The notes under the pieces were generated by a model. That model was not told the origin of the DNA. It did no database searches and was given only the letters and a program-made list of their open reading frames with translations. The translations under genes and the position numbers were made by a program. DNA of 34,080 bases from a virus, in the IMG/VR virus record IMGVR_UViG_3300042898_000604, positions 1-34,080 of that record; one strand, written 5' to 3'. Shown here one piece after another: positions 32,601 to 34,080 of this stretch; positions within the stretch are counted from its first letter, which is position 1; every line of letters begins with the position of its first letter.

Positions 32601-34080
32601 GTAGCTCCTTCGACACAATATCAAGTGTTCAGCTTCCCTTATAATCAGTTTTCACAGCCATCGCAGTTCACTTGCGATATTGCAATGCTTCCCGTATTAG
32701 GTTCGGATGAATTGGGCTGGCCTAGAATACAGGTATATTTCAATAACATATATCAAGCTCCTGAAAATTACTCAGTAAGCGTAGGTACAGATTCAACAGT
32801 CGTTACTATTTTGACAACACCGTCTGATCCAAACAATACAGTAATTCAAGTTTTATTATTAAGTGATCAGGTAAGTGAATCAGCATATTACACTATTCCG
32901 ATTAACTTGTCAAACAACCCATTCAATGGAGATGTAACTACTGTCAATGTAGGGGATGTTCGTCAACAATATCGTGATATCTTCATCAATGCGCCTAACA
33001 CTTCAGGTGAAATCTTCGGACCAAATAACTACCGCGATTTAGGTAATCTTAACATCTATGGTACAAAGATTATTCAAAATAGTGCAAGTCTTGTTCTGCC
33101 TGGTACATTCTTACGCAAGAAAGAACACGATCTATTCAACGCCCTACTATTCAATAGTCGTGAATATATCAAGTACAAGCAGTTAATTGTTGATACCGTA
33201 CAGAACACAGATTATGTGCAAAGATACACTCCTAGTGAAATCTTAGATGATGCACTTGATCAAATTACTGCGGCAAAAAGTCAACTCAACGCTTTCTTCT
33301 GGTCTGATATGTTGCCAAGCAAGAGTCCCTATAGATCAAACACCTATACATTTAATAACAGCTTAGATACATCAATCTATCCGTTAACACAAATCTATAA
33401 CTTTGAAACTGCAAACTACAATGGTGTATTAGTATATCTTACTAGAACAGTTTCAGGCTTAACCTTCCAGCAACAACTATTAAGCGATGTGGATTACATC
33501 GTCAGTTCAGACAGTCCTTCATTGACAATTACTTTAGATTTGCTGCCGGGTGATAAGATTGTAATCAAAGAATACAACCAAACATATGGTTCATATGTTC
33601 CTAATACTCCTACTAAGTTAGGATTATATCAGGCATTTGAACCGGAAGTTGTTTTAGACATCAACTATAACACTCCTACTTATTTCATCAAAGGACATGA
33701 CGGATCATATACTAAACTATATGGGCAGTATCTACCTGAAGTGAATGTGCTAGTTGATTTCAGAGATCAAGCATTGCTTGAGTTTGAAAAGAGAATCTAC
33801 AACAACTTAAAGTTAAGCACCGAAGTGCCTATTTACGATTACGAAGTTGTTCCGGGGTACTTCAGAGATTCAACCTACAGTTGGGATGAATTCTTAGAAA
33901 TGTATTCACCCGGATTCTTGAATTGGATTGGACAAAATAGATTAGATTATAAGACACAATTCTTTAATAAACTTAACGAATGGACTTATAACTATACTAA
34001 TTCACAGAACAAGCTAGACCGCGCACCTATACTTCAGGGCTATTGGAGAGGGTTGTATGAATATCTCTATGACACTACTA
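29631..34080 (+). CDS. Baseplate wedge/virion structural protein in gp7 position (partial)
   Basis: The frame is open from ATG 29631 to the right edge (1483 codons seen). It begins MARIRTLDFLPEIFQTPNNS followed by EFLAATLDQIVNPPSIERIQ, a start typical of the large structural protein that follows gp6 in aquatic T4-like phages and occupies the place of T4 gp7 (1032 aa). The body is beta-rich with many Tyr/Asn/Asp. Residues ~710-805 look like an inserted Thr-rich beta-sandwich (TTSTTITVDADDVTGAFQVG) within the main chain. Near the window end, KLGLYQAFEPEVVLDINYN and YIKYKQLIVDT-type segments remain in frame. The ATG lies 8 nt after the gp6 stop. Function as a wedge component is inferred from position. 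Confidence 0.8.
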   Translation, partial: MARIRTLDFLPEIFQTPNNSEFLAATLDQIVNPPSIERIQGYVGSKLGYGINATNNYVTEPTKIRTDYQLDPAVVFTKTDESVAQDFISYPGMIDALNLQGAVSDNNSRLFESQFYSWDSFTNLDKLINYNQYYWLPFGPPAVAVGSATVFSAQDYIVTDLSNGYNISELGSGAGAVNPTLTLLRGGVYNFSVNQNSQFWIQGEPGVTGYSPAQPNLYTRDVLGVSNNGASQGIVTFAVPNKDAQDQFNFPFNTTVDVISDVPFDQINGARLADLPSGIDGVTGLNGLTVMFYNTGVVNETGYVSAYFGETEYDTNLGLVPDTVATIGSCNTTSFSISAGTTDLFYAIDPNTGVLIFAQPTITFDSPAFGGVIPGQVYYVSSVLNSTDFTISLTLGGPNITLTPGSGSMPANINQGLYEEGFYTSVSQNFYQVEYVGNPSDPVLRLNPAGLVPINTRITPLYGREYIGLSFYKSVGGGISQIPYLSAVKDILYYQDSTTPNKVGVIRLIESNVKNTLDVETDILGQKNFTSTNGVVFTNGLKVSFDGDVVPASYLTGEYYVEGVGTAMQLVPVESLICPEDFTTGVFNPYDVAPFDIGNYDNNLFVPVDKDYITIARNSISKNAWSRSNRWFHIDVINATASYNNNPALITELGNYNNKALRPIIEFYPNLRLFNSGSAGKNLIDFYDTRQTDALSVIPGTKAYYPDVETYTAYTATIAPAIATTSTTITVDADDVTGAFQVGMYVGDTDAILPTNSQITSITGTTTLTITVEWENAKTFAGTTNASIVGTDTTVNNYEVFSGSRIIFSEDTTTGTKNKIFVVELAEVIAGQGPVITLSLAEDAEVLPDEQVAVLRGYNYQGDTFYYNGIDWNQAQLKITVNQAPFFDVFDENNISFGDTAVYNSSSFQGNKLFSYGFSDTTIDDPILGFPIRFSSIDNVGDISFDVSLNLDTFDYVALGNPITQKVNTGYVYNYDTRTDYNRLLGWETTVAPSTQYQVFSFPYNQFSQPSQFTCDIAMLPVLGSDELGWPRIQVYFNNIYQAPENYSVSVGTDSTVVTILTTPSDPNNTVIQVLLLSDQVSESAYYTIPINLSNNPFNGDVTTVNVGDVRQQYRDIFINAPNTSGEIFGPNNYRDLGNLNIYGTKIIQNSASLVLPGTFLRKKEHDLFNALLFNSREYIKYKQLIVDTVQNTDYVQRYTPSEILDDALDQITAAKSQLNAFFWSDMLPSKSPYRSNTYTFNNSLDTSIYPLTQIYNFETANYNGVLVYLTRTVSGLTFQQQLLSDVDYIVSSDSPSLTITLDLLPGDKIVIKEYNQTYGSYVPNTPTKLGLYQAFEPEVVLDINYNTPTYFIKGHDGSYTKLYGQYLPEVNVLVDFRDQALLEFEKRIYNNLKLSTEVPIYDYEVVPGYFRDSTYSWDEFLEMYSPGFLNWIGQNRLDYKTQFFNKLNEWTYNYTNSQNKLDRAPILQGYWRGLYEYLYDTT

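Overview
The window is a structural-gene region of a T4-like myovirus (tailed dsDNA phage). The identification rests on several T4-type proteins recognisable side by side: portal gp20, prohead protease gp21, scaffold gp22, major capsid gp23, baseplate gp5/gp25/gp6, recombination nuclease gp46/gp47 and late sigma factor gp55. The DNA is AT-rich. Large, divergent baseplate genes and the extended gp55 look more like marine or freshwater T4-like phages than like enteric T4. The host cannot be named from this sequence.

Layout. (1) Bases 1-10682, minus strand, are the head module, read from high to low coordinates: a 1651-residue tape-measure-like protein with embedded cell-wall enzymes, gp20, two small unknown genes, an acidic gp67-like core protein, gp21, gp22, and gp23 (running off the left edge). 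(2) Bases 10774-11822, plus strand, hold gp26, followed by an overlapping open frame that has no start codon and appears to be reached by a -1 ribosomal frameshift. (3) Bases 11823-12293 have no gene but are dense in hairpins. Three of the hairpins carry GNRA tetraloops only when read on the minus strand, so this is a candidate structured RNA. (4) Bases 12294-16921, minus strand, are an early/replication module: gp55, gp47, gp46 and a PD-(D/E)XK nuclease, headed by a sigma70-type promoter whose -35/spacer region is covered by a perfect 10-bp inverted repeat. (5) Bases 17049-34080, plus strand, are the baseplate module: gp48-like with LysM, gp53-like, a 962-residue unassigned baseplate-type protein, gp5-like spike, gp25, gp6, and a gp7-position protein running off the right edge.

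How they fit together. gp55 would direct RNA polymerase to late promoters. Matching octamers, (G/A)(A/C)TAAATA, sit before gp20, the tape-measure-like gene, gp26, the gp48-like gene, gp25, gp6 and one small gene. gp46/gp47 process DNA ends for recombination-dependent replication, with the neighbouring nuclease as a possible junction or end-processing enzyme. gp20/67/21/22/23 build and mature the prohead. gp26 and its frameshifted form probably chaperone tail assembly, most likely of the divergently encoded tape-measure-like protein, echoing the G/GT system of lambda. The peptidoglycan-degrading activity that T4 carries in gp5 seems to have been moved here into the tape-measure-like protein.
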